Shown here: positions 12,349-22,000 of the stretch, piece by piece
Numbering within the stretch: the stretch's first letter is position 1
Layout of the letters: every line of letters starts with the position of its first letter
From: Festucalex cinctus
Lineage: Eukaryota > Chordata > Actinopteri > Syngnathiformes > Syngnathidae
DNA: 64,000 nucleotides
Direction of reading: 5' to 3'
Assembly: GCF_051991245.1 (NCBI RefSeq)
Contig: NC_135411.1
Location: 57,131,267 to 57,195,266 of the forward strand
Notes under the pieces: generated by a model
Told to the model about the DNA's origin: nothing
Seen by the model: only the letters and a program-made list of their open reading frames with translations
Database searches by the model: none
Program-made: the position numbers and the translations under genes

Positions 12349-12453
12349 TTTCTGTGTTTATGGGGAGTTGTTAGTGAAGCCTCTGCAGCAGACGCAACGA
12401 AACGTTAGCCTCCCACTGGGAATTCCACGAGCCAAGTTCAAGGGTAGACTGAG
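12349..12453 (+). other. Orphan exon-like segment, 105 nt
   Basis: TTCTTCAG precedes it and GAG|GTAAAG ends it. One frame is open throughout with balanced phase and reads GELLVKPLQQTQRNVSL then PLGIPRAKFKGRL. I recognise no protein, see no partner exons nearby, and an open stretch this short can arise by chance. Confidence 0.2.
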
Positions 12454-13027
12454 GTAAAGTCAAGTTGTCTGGGAAGATGGAAAGAAGGAATCCTTAACGC
12501 TGACTGGCTGTGTTTGTGCTCATATATTTAGACACAGACTGGATTCTTGCCAGAATGGCAAGCTGAAAACTATCCTAAAATATTCTTAGATTCATGTTGT
12601 TGTTATAGTGTCTGACAGCATGTGTAATGTAATGAATTAGTCAGACAACAAATACATGATCCTGAAAATATTTGTGACAGGTTATGTCCATACAGGACGT
12701 CTGCATATCCTCTGTTTTGCTTTTTCTTTGGCTTTTTGTAGCTATTTTGAGACACACTGGCAACAAATGAAACGACCAATTGAATATTGGGGTAATGGTG
12801 CACAGCAAATCGGTCAAGGTTAAATTTACAGTGTTCGATCAAATATGCAGTAAGCACTGTGTTATTTTAACATTGTCAGAGTCAATTTCCTAGAGTGTTG
12901 GTATGACCTGAATAGCACTACCTTAAGCCTTAAATTGACCACACTCTCATTTCTGGTGAAGGAGAAACTTTCCAATTTTCCAACGCGCTGACATTTCAAT
13001 AGCGATACATCCAGTTGTTATTGTTGT

Positions 13028-13200
13028 GATGGTGTGACTCAGTGGTAGAGTGGTCGTCTCCTAACCCAGAGTGTAGTTTGATTCCAGACCACTGTGACTA
13101 TGTTAAAGCATTCTTGAGCAAGGTACTGAACACCTAGTTGCTCCTGATGGCCTGTTATCAGTAGTCAAAATGTTTAAGCGCTTTGAGGGTTTTGTAAGGA
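13028..13200 (+). repeat. Second type of tRNA-derived SINE
   Basis: The head GTGACTCAGTGGTAGAGTGG is a box A match and AGTTTGATTCC a box B match. They are followed by TTGAGCAAGGTACTGAACAC and AAGCGCTTTGAGG, body motifs typical of fish tRNA SINEs. It differs from the 9933 family. Confidence 0.75.
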
Positions 13201-15864
13201 GGACAGCAGCTTTTCTTTGATCCTTCTTCTGGTCTCCTGACAACTTTTACGACTCTAGCGGGACTGAAGTATCCGGTTCAGGTGAATTCCACCGAATTAA
13301 TGAGCACAAAATCACAAGCACTTACTTTTTTTCATTTTATTTTTATTTTTTTTAAAGGTAGTTGATCATATTATTGGTCTCCTTGTTATTAAAGCTTATA
13401 AGAAAAATAATTGTGTGGCATGAGTGTGAAAGAGGAGCCCTTATGGGTACAATCAGGAACACCATAACCTGCCCATCTAGAGTGGGCCCCATATGGGAGA
13501 AGGCTGGGTTGCCCATGTGGATTTTAGCTACGGCCCAAATGAGACCCAGTTGGGACCATCTGTACAGTAAAAATTTGTTATTGTGTTGGAAATTTTAAAG
13601 GTTGTCTAATTGTCTAAGATTAAAAAAAAGAAAAAACAAAAGAAAAACTTCTACATGTTGAAAAGACTGAAAAATATTTCAAGAAATATGCATTGAGACA
13701 TTAGAACAGTGTCAAGATTGGCAAGAGGGGCAACATCAAGCCGATAGGAGAATTCCTCCCAAACGTCAGGATGTTGTCACAGTCCACAGTGTTGTTAATT
13801 GCAGCTGTTATTTGCTCTTTCATGTCATTGATATTTCCTTGAAGTGTTGGAACATCAGTGTTGTCTATAACATTCCCTCCACCCAACAATCCCCAAAAAC
13901 ACTGGAAAATGTTGCTACATTTGTTAAGAGGTCACTAATAACACTGAGTAGCCACTCGCTCCACCTATGATCATCATGGTAATGACCAAGCCCACACCCA
14001 CATGCACACAAAGTGGTTTTAACCAGTGTGTGATGAGGTGTTTGCAATTCTTTCTATCCCAAGAATGTCAGAGACCTTGTTGAAATACAGTGTTCAATCG
14101 CTGTCCATAAATTGAAACTATTAAAAATATTTTAATCATCCCACAGGCACAATTAAGTTTTTTCTCTCCTTTGTTATTGACCTACACTTCTGTCTATATT
14201 TATTCACTCCTCTACCCTCAAATGTGGAACAGGAGCCCTGGGCAACTCACTGTTAACACTCATCATCATATTCTCATCACCTTCCAATGACACACTTTTA
14301 CCTGCTTATTTGTGACCAACTTGTCACGAATGGGTCATTTCAGGAATCTCAGCCAAATGTCAGCATTTTAATATGATGAGCTACTCACCTGCTTAAACAT
14401 GAAGTACACCTGTGTAGTTTAGTGAGCTCCAATACAAGAGATAAAGTCAACAGTTACAACTAACGAGACAGGAATGGTCATTATAGCAATGTAGCATTTT
14501 AATGACCATACTAAAGGCAGAACGATAAAATGCTCTTCCACTAGGTGGCAGAAGCAACCAGTGTACCAGCCCGCTGCCATTCATACAACAGTACTGTATT
14601 AGCTTTCACTCCAGTTTCATGTTGGGAAATACTCTATTAGATCATCTTCAATCATAAAGTGAATCAACGCTGTTAATTCAGGAAATAGTTACAGGTAAAA
14701 TGTCACAATAGATGCTTTGGATCAACGTCATTCTAGACTATACAGTAGTCTATATTCCGCATCAGAATTCAGGAATAGGCTGCTTTCAAGGCCACTTTGA
14801 CGTGGCAAAGAAAAGTCTTGATACTTGATCCAGTCGTTTGGGCACAATTAACAGTAGAAATTGGTGATGAATAGTTTGAGAATAAGAATTTTACGACAAT
14901 AATGTACAACTTTTTTTGCATGGACTATTGGCCTTCATCTTTCACCTTTGTATGTCCTGTGACTTTGCACAAACTAGTTCATCGTGCACTTTTAAAAACC
15001 CTGAAATGTCGGGACCATCCTAAATGGCACAGAAAGGTAACTACGTGCACCACTATGCTACATGTTGGCCATAGAGGGCAATGATTCAATGGAGTGTGTG
15101 CCCTCAGGAGGATGTGTCAGCGATTCATTTTGTATAATTGGATCTTGTCACATTGGTGACAATCAATTATAGTGTGGCTGACTCGCAAGCTCTTTGGAGA
15201 TGTTGCCTGTCGAGATGACTGCAAAGTTTCGGGTATACTATTAATAGCCCATAGGAAGGTCTTCGAGGTGTTTGGCTGTCAAAGGCTTAAAGAAAGCACC
15301 ACATTTAAGAATACTGGGACCACCTGCATGGGTGAAAGGCCGATCGACACATGTGGTCAGCTCCAGTTATAAACAACGACGGTAATGAATGATTTTTGCC
15401 CTATATGATTTCATTGATTTCCTGCAAAACCTGCAAATCAAAGTTTGGTTTTGAATTTGTGAGATCAGTTATCAATGGCACAATTTACCAGACTGAATTG
15501 TGACTAATGACACAACCTACCCCGCACTAGGGGCAAGTTGTGCCACAAAACCACTTTTTTTTTTCTTCTTCTTTCTAAAGCTAGATTTGTCAAACAGTTT
15601 ATTGAAGATCCAAAGTGATTGCTCCCAGGACTGCACAACATCCTAAACTATATTTTACTATATTTTAGTTGGAGGTGTTCCTGTAATCCCTTTGTGTACA
15701 AGACACTTTAAGTAAAAATTGTTACAACTTACCCCACTCTCACCTATATTTATACACTAAGGACAAATGTCACTTGGTTTCAACGGTAATTTCGCTCTTA
15801 TATGTACTTGGATAACAGCCTAAACTGATAAATGCAAAACAAACAAAGAGAGCAGTCATAGCCT
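13201..15864. other. Intergenic, no gene seen
   Basis: Moderately AT-rich. A GGGCCCCATATGGG / GCCCATGTGG cluster near 13483-13530 looks like a common fish tandem repeat. No coding signal could be supported. Confidence 0.5.
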
Positions 15865-16210
15865 CCAATCATCTGTATGAACATTTCCAGTCCGTTTTCC
15901 GCCGACTCCATGGCAGCCGACTGTGACTCCTCACTATCGTCATCCTTCTTGACCTGAGGGCGGCCTTTGATACTATCAATCACACCATCCTCCTCCACAG
16001 GCTGTCTTCTATTGCCACCACCCACACCCCGTTGAACTGGTTTTCATCTTACATCTCCTGCCGCACTCAGTTCATCCAACTCAAGTCCCATAAATCTGTT
16101 CCCTCCCCTGTCACTTCAGGTGTGCCTCAGGGTTCTGTCCTTGGGCCCCTCCTCTTCATCATCTATCTCCTCAATTTTCAAATTACTTCGCCGACAAATT
16201 CTGCAAACTT
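15865..16210 (+). mobile_element. LINE reverse-transcriptase fragment (CR1/L2-like, Jockey superfamily)
   Basis: The translated frame reads YEHFQSVFRR, then after an internal deletion and stop LLDLRAAFDTINHTILLHRL, then WFSSYISCRTQFIQL and GVPQGSVLGPLLFIIYL. These are consecutive RT blocks of CR1/L2-type LINEs. The catalytic ADDT block has been lost after IIYL. It is a dead 5'- and 3'-truncated fragment upstream of igfals. Confidence 0.85.
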
Positions 16211-16737
16211 TGTGGACATGGTGTAACAGAAAATGCAGGATTTTTCACAATAATTACTTATCAATGACTGCTTGCATCAATCTGACAACATTCTCTTCAG
16301 TGTCAATCAGTCAATGAAGTGTGTGCCTGAAACACGTTATCTAAATTTGGTTGTGTTGTCCTTAAGAGCACCAGTTCATGGCTGTCTAAAACAACCCCAG
16401 ATACCGAGGAAAAAAGTAAACAAAAAGTTAGCCATTATGACTACAGATTAGGAAAGGGACCTCTGGACTTCCACTGTCATCTAGTCTCTTGTACAAAGAA
16501 AATAAAAAAAAAAATACAGACTATGCCTCACATTATGAATTAACATTACATCATGAAGTTTTTTTTTTTTTTGTGAATGGACAATGTATACAAAGTTGTT
16601 TGAGTTAGTCTAGTGCAACCGGGTTTATCTTATCTCTTGTCCACTGTACAGTGTATTATTTGCAATGTCAGTAAATGCACTCAGGAAACACCAATGGCCA
16701 ACAACACAAAGCCACCAATTGGGTGGATAAGGCCGTT

Positions 16738-16744
16738 TATATAA
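16738..16744 (+). promoter_or_regulatory. igfals: Candidate TATA box for igfals
   Basis: TATATAA sits 341 bp before the igfals start codon, with CCAAT sequences at about 16692 and 16715. If the small 5' intron is real, exon 1 would run from roughly 16770 to 17002. Position and motif only. Confidence 0.3.
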
Positions 16745-17002
16745 CAATGACGTACAAATAGAAGTAGATTAACAACTTCTCTGTTTTAGGAGAGGTTGTG
16801 GCTTTGAAGGTGTTAGTCACTTGCATAAGGCGACCACCATTTTTTAAGACCAGACGGAAGGCACTGGGTTAACCGAACACATCTGTTTAAAAAAAATGGT
16901 TGGGGCTAGCCTTTGCAGTCATTCAGCAAACGATTGCATAACGTTCAGTCATTCTGCAGCTTGCACTCTGTGCTCCTACAAGCGAGACGTTCCGGGTTTA
17001 AG

Positions 17003-17073
17003 GTAAGCCGTTTATGTGACTCCTTTCAGGACAGATTTCCCATGGTGTATTGAACCAGACACTCTGTCCACAG
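17003..17073 (+). other. igfals: Possible 71-bp intron just upstream of the igfals start
   Basis: A strong donor, AAG|GTAAGC at 17003, and an acceptor, CTCTGTCCACAG ending at 17073, enclose 71 bp, a normal size for a small teleost intron. Mammalian IGFALS also has an intron very near its start codon. The other acceptor (TTTCAG at 17029) would leave only 27 bp. Confidence 0.4.
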
Positions 17074-17078
17074 CTGGG

Positions 17079-18815
17079 ATGCAAACCCTTGCGTTGTTCT
17101 CGTTGTGGGTACTGGGAACATCAGCGGTGTTGCCCGACCCCAGCCCAACAACAGAAGAACCTATTCCGTGTTCAAAGGGATGTGCCTGCCTGCACGATGA
17201 CTACAGCCTAGAACTCAACGTATACTGCAGCGCCCGCAACTTTACCCAAGTACCGACGGACATGCCGAGAGCAACACACTCTCTCTGGCTAGACAGCAAC
17301 CATTTCACCACGTTGCCAGTGGCCTCGTTCAAGGATCTCAGCAATCTGGACTTCTTGAATTTGCAGAGTGGCCAGCTGGCAACCCTGGATGCTCAGGCTT
17401 TCCGAGGACTGAGGTCGCTTGCTCATATTCATCTTGAGCGCAACCGCCTACGCACGTTACCAGGTACCGTGTTCCAGAACACGCCAAACCTCGCTTCCAT
17501 CAGTCTGCACAACAACCAGCTCACCCGCATTGAGGAGAGTCTTTTTTCCGGACTCTTGCACATGTGGTTTCTCAACTTGGGCTGGAACTCAATAGTTGTC
17601 TTGCCCGAGAACATTTTCCACGACCTGCACGGTCTGAGAGAACTGGTTCTCGCGGGAAACCGACTCACCTACCTGCAGCCGCAGCATTTCCAAAATCTCG
17701 GCGAACTAAAAGAATTGGATCTAACGGGAAATTTCCTCAAAGTCATCAAGGCGAATGTGTTTGTGAAATTGGTTAAACTGCGGAAGCTTTACCTGGCCCA
17801 GAATCAGATTGTGACAGTGGCGCCGAGAGCCTTTGTGGGCATGAGAGCTCTCAGATGGCTGGACCTAACCAACAACAAACTGACCACCCTCCATGACGAT
17901 ACCTTCTTGGGCTTGCACAATCTTCTTGTGCTGCGTCTTTCCAACAACTCCATTGCTGGAATTAGGCCCAGGACCTTTCGTGATCTACAGTTCTTGGAGG
18001 AACTACGTCTGAGCTACAACAGAATCCGTGTCCTGGGCGAAAGGATTTTTGAAGGACTTGGACATCTGGAGGTTCTGGAGCTCGAGCACAACCAAGTTCA
18101 GGACGCACAAGCGGGTACCTTCACGGGGCTCTCCCATGTGGCTGTCATTAATCTGTCGGGAAGCTGCTTTCATAGTCTACCCAATCAGGTTTTCAAAGAT
18201 CTGTCAAAGCTGCACAGCCTTCATCTGGATAAAGGCTGTCTGACAAAAATCACGAGTCAAGCATTCACAGGGCTGACGAGTCTCCGGAGACTTTTCCTGC
18301 AGCACAACAACATTTCTGCCGTGGAACGCCAGAGCTTTGCAGACCTGGTGGGCTTACTGGGACTGGACTTGAGTTTCAACAAGTTAGACATTCTCACTAG
18401 TCACACGTTATCCGGTCTTAAGAACCTGGAGTACTTGCTGCTGTCCAATAACGAATGCCGTCAGTTTCTACACAACGGCACCAAGCATATTCTTCCAAGG
18501 CTGCGCTACCTCGACCTGAGAGCAAACGCCTTGACGAGCCTCGTTCCGGATTTCCCAAAGAACATCGAGAAGCTTCTGTTGTCTGGAAACCGTTGGAAAT
18601 GCGACTGCGGCGCCATCTCGCTGAGGACCTACAGCTTGAGGAATCCGTACGTGGTGCCTCGGCAGGTGGAGACCCACGCCGAGGGCGAAGAGCCCGACAG
18701 CACCATCACCATATACAACAACATAACATGCGTTAGCCCCGCACGTCTAGCAGGTCAGGACCTGAGAGATATTGAAACTGAACTCTTCCAAACGTGTAGA
18801 GCAGCCGCACATTGA
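17079..18815 (+). CDS. igfals: Insulin-like growth factor-binding protein acid-labile subunit
   Basis: A secreted leucine-rich-repeat glycoprotein, usually made by liver, that locks IGF and IGFBP-3/-5 into the long-lived ternary complex of serum. The 578-residue product has a signal peptide (LALFSLWVLGTSAV), a cysteine N-cap (Cys31, 35, 37, 50), a run of roughly 18 LRRs of 24 residues, and a C-cap (Cys508, 510, 551, 573). Typical IGFALS strings include NLGWNSIVVLPENIF, IKANVFVKL, ALRWLDLTNNKL, RPRTFRDLQFLEEL and YNNITC. Potential N-glycans include Asn54 and Asn466. I chose ATG 17079 because the signal peptide follows it at once; the frame upstream opens only with GTG and looks non-coding. Compared with human IGFALS as I remember it, one LRR is missing around residues 459-475. 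The coding region is more GC-rich than its flanks. Confidence 0.95.
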   Translation: MQTLALFSLWVLGTSAVLPDPSPTTEEPIPCSKGCACLHDDYSLELNVYCSARNFTQVPTDMPRATHSLWLDSNHFTTLPVASFKDLSNLDFLNLQSGQLATLDAQAFRGLRSLAHIHLERNRLRTLPGTVFQNTPNLASISLHNNQLTRIEESLFSGLLHMWFLNLGWNSIVVLPENIFHDLHGLRELVLAGNRLTYLQPQHFQNLGELKELDLTGNFLKVIKANVFVKLVKLRKLYLAQNQIVTVAPRAFVGMRALRWLDLTNNKLTTLHDDTFLGLHNLLVLRLSNNSIAGIRPRTFRDLQFLEELRLSYNRIRVLGERIFEGLGHLEVLELEHNQVQDAQAGTFTGLSHVAVINLSGSCFHSLPNQVFKDLSKLHSLHLDKGCLTKITSQAFTGLTSLRRLFLQHNNISAVERQSFADLVGLLGLDLSFNKLDILTSHTLSGLKNLEYLLLSNNECRQFLHNGTKHILPRLRYLDLRANALTSLVPDFPKNIEKLLLSGNRWKCDCGAISLRTYSLRNPYVVPRQVETHAEGEEPDSTITIYNNITCVSPARLAGQDLRDIETELFQTCRAAAH

Positions 18816-19065
18816 TGCAAGTCAAGTAACAAGTGGGGTTCCAAGTAGTCAACCAAATCACTTTGAAAAAAACAACAACAAAAAACAAGAAATCAGTTTA
18901 GTCACCTTGGTGACAAGCTTAAGTTGCCTAAAAAATCGCTGTTTGATGAAAAATTACCTAGACCTTGAAATAACCCATGTAGATATGAGTGAAAATGTGT
19001 TTACTTTAAAGTAGTTTGCGCTGTAAGTGCTGGAGTGTGCAATAAATGCATCAAAAACTGTACTC
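18816..19065 (+). other. igfals: igfals 3' UTR
   Basis: AT-rich sequence after the TGA, running to just beyond AATAAA at 19041. Confidence 0.65.
19041..19046 (+). terminator. igfals: igfals polyadenylation signal
   Basis: AATAAA 226 nt after the stop codon, followed by a T-rich stretch near 19073. Confidence 0.7.
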
Positions 19066-19632
19066 CCACCCTTTTTTTGTCTTCACCGTCAACAACATCA
19101 CAATAGTTCCAATGAACCAACAAGAGAGCTACTGGGGGTTGTTGGTTTTAGGTTCCAACCTCCAAGCAATGGTGGTAAGTAGAAACAAACATTTTGTTGC
19201 TGTAAAACAGATTTATCTGTTATCTGTTCCCGACCTGAGTATTTATTTCTGATTTTAGATTCTGATTCTGTTTTACTTTTTATCCCTACATTTGAGAACA
19301 ACTATCTGTACTTTATCGGTCTTAACTTGTCAACATAGGCTCACTACTTTTTTTTTTCAATTTCAGAAGATGAAATGACAAAGAAGATCTGAAAAAAAGA
19401 GAGGTGTTGTGGTTTCTTATAAAGTGAAAAAACATGGACAGGAACAATACTGAAGAATGTGAACCAGAGAGTATTAACACTGATGATGCAAAACACTAGT
19501 AGAAGCAAGAGATTCTCATTCAAGAGAATTGTTTATGTTATTGGCTCCAAGCATGAAAAAGTGTGTCCATGGCCTTGCTTATATCTTCTGCCAGCCTATA
19601 AACACAATCTTCAGTGTTAATATATATACAGG

Positions 19633-19680
19633 ACTGTCTCAGAAAATTAGAATATTGTGATAAAGTCCTTTTTTTTTTTT
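19633..19680 (+). repeat. Tc1/mariner-like repeat fragment
   Basis: CTCAGAAAATTAGAATATTG followed by TGATAAAGTCC matches the terminal style of short fish mariner-like repeats. Only one end is visible. Confidence 0.5.
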
Positions 19681-20174
19681 TAATATATACATTTATACCA
19701 TTGGTGGGAAACCAATAAATTCCTTAATACATGGGTAGTTTATAATAAAAGAACCAAGTGTGTTTAATAATTACATTTTCATTTGGGTGACTATAATCAT
19801 AACTTTAATTGAAAGTAAAAAAAAATATAAAAATAAATAAAATAATAATAATAATAATAATAAAAACATCAATCACACGTAGCAGATGAAAAAATGTATT
19901 TAATTGTCAAGATGATAAAAAATCTTGTGGACTCTGTAAACCATTACAACACTGTAGTGTAACAATTTAACAAGTGTTAACAAACTAGTCATACACTACA
20001 GAAATTATGCAGTAGGTCTACACAATCTTTAATGCAGAAAAGAAAATAACAGAAAAAACATCTGACATTACTCTAAGATTTGCACCTACACGGCATGTTT
20101 GTGTTCACAACACAGAATTGAGATACCGACATTAAAATTCTTGTGATTATCAGCTTGAATTCCTACATATTATC

Positions 20175-20592
20175 TAGGGGTACACTGATCGATCGGCCGG
20201 CCAATTTATCGGCCCCGATGTCCTTAATTTTGGAAGATCGGTGATCGGCCGATCCCTTAAGAATAAACCGATCTTTTCCACCTATCTCATCTCCCTCCTC
20301 AGAGGTCTGACAAAGTCAGCCACTGTCCTCTTCTGTTGAGATGACTTATTGGATTTTCATTTTTATTTGAAAGAACAACTTCATGTGCAGTTAAAACAAC
20401 CAATTTGTATTATTTCACCGATATTGTTCAATGTTTTCCAATAAAACAAGTTTAGAACACTGAAGGTATATGCTGCTTGAAATGGGGGGGAAAAAAAAAT
20501 CGGTATCGGTAAAAATCGGGATCGGCAGGTCAGACTTGTTAAAAGTTCGGGGATCGTCGATCGGCCGGAAAATTGTGATCGGTGCACCCCTA
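20175..20592. mobile_element. hAT-like MITE with GATCGGCC-rich ends
   Basis: The left end TAGGGGTACACTGATC and the reverse complement of the right end, TAGGGGTGCACCGATC, are inverted repeats with two differences. Subterminal GATCGG motifs recur on both sides. Length is 418 bp. I could not find a convincing 8-bp target duplication. Confidence 0.7.
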
Positions 20593-21539
20593 ACATCACA
20601 AAAAAATATTCAAACCCACTGATAAGAATAATCCCATTAAAACTAGTTTCCATTCAAGTACTGCATGAACCTGGGAAAAAACAAACAAAAAAAAAACCTT
20701 TATTTTAGTGCTAATACATTTGTTTTTAGTGAACTTGATGCTACATAAAAACGAATGAACTGCGCTCCGTAGTAATAATATTCCAGTGACCTCTTCATTG
20801 AATATCTAATTTAGAATAATACACTCAGGGCTTGAAAATGTAAATCTTAATAATACTAATTCTACTACTACTACTAATAATAATAATAATAACAACACTA
20901 TGTCTACAGTACATGGAACAGACAGTTCCAGATTCAGATTCTTTTTTACTTTCTACAACAATCGCACTATTACAGTCATTTTCAATTCCAAGATCACAGT
21001 CAGCGTACACATGTACAAGATTGCATAAATCTTCAGGCTCACATGTTCAGAGCATTCAAAAATGACAACAAATAGAACAAGTATAATGCAAAACAGATTC
21101 AAAACTATGCTGTGTAGTTCATTTACAAAATTCTTTCAGTTGGGTGCTTTTTGTTTCCCATTTGGCGCCGGATTGATCTAAATTGTGTCTTTAATAACTG
21201 AATATTGCTATCCTTTTAAGTTGTTGTCTCAAATGGGATGGCAAATACAGACTGTGACGGAGAAATAGAGCCTTTCCACACCTACTGTATGTCTAACCAC
21301 TTCCTGGAATTAGCTTCACTAAGGCCTTAAGTCGAAAAATTGGACAAATTGAAACATTGTTCCATACTAAACAGAAATAAAACCACCAGTAGACTGACCA
21401 GAGGAAAGCTAACAAGAGTAGGGAAATAGCACAATAGCTGCTTGTCAGTTAGGTTACGTTAGCGTATTACAGAGACGGTAAATACTTTTAGTGGTAGACT
21501 GGCAGTTGTTTATAGGATTGTCTTTGAGCTTTTGTGAAC

Positions 21540-22000
21540 ATGTTTTCATGTCTAAGGAGCTGGTTACTCATGCTGTCTTAGCGCTTAGCATGGTTAGCGA
21601 GGTAGACTCCATTTGCATTCTCCATGCTCAATCATTGTGTCATTGTGACATCGCAGGGAATATCTCGCTGACAGTTCTGAACTCTTCTGTCATTGCCCGA
21701 CTAAGCAATAGACAAAAACTACAATAATGTCAGAGGAGATGAGCTACGCTTGTAAGAGCATGCTCACATTTTTTTTTATGTTGTAGGAGCTGCTTATTCA
21801 GGCTTCCTTGTTAGTCCTTAGCATGGTTAGCGAACCAACCCCAAAATACATTCTGCAAACTCTCTACTAGTTATGGGTAAATTAGTGATCAAATGTCATT
21901 TTAGCTAAATTCTAAAGATGCACTAAATACATTTTCATGTTCTCTGAGCTGCTACTTCTTGCTCTATTGCTAGTGCTTAACATGGTTAGCTGGCTAGTCG
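21540..22000. repeat. Three diverged repeats sharing CTTAGCATGGTTAGC
   Basis: GAGCTG-N(20-35)-TTAGCATGGTTAGCGA occurs near 21557, 21787 and (as CTTAACATGGTTAGCTGG) 21946, each preceded by a CATNTTTTCATGT-like stretch. Spacing is uneven (about 230 and 160 bp). Confidence 0.5.

Noticed and set aside
15798..16025. Minus-strand 75-codon frame
   Set aside because: Antisense shadow of the LINE reverse-transcriptase fragment.
17003..17029. 27-bp intron using TTTCAG at 17029
   Set aside because: Too short for a vertebrate spliceosomal intron; the 71-bp version is physically reasonable.
17016..17078. igfals extension from a GTG at 17016
   Set aside because: No ATG, residues are not signal-peptide-like, and splice signals run through it; ATG 17079 is followed at once by a good signal peptide.
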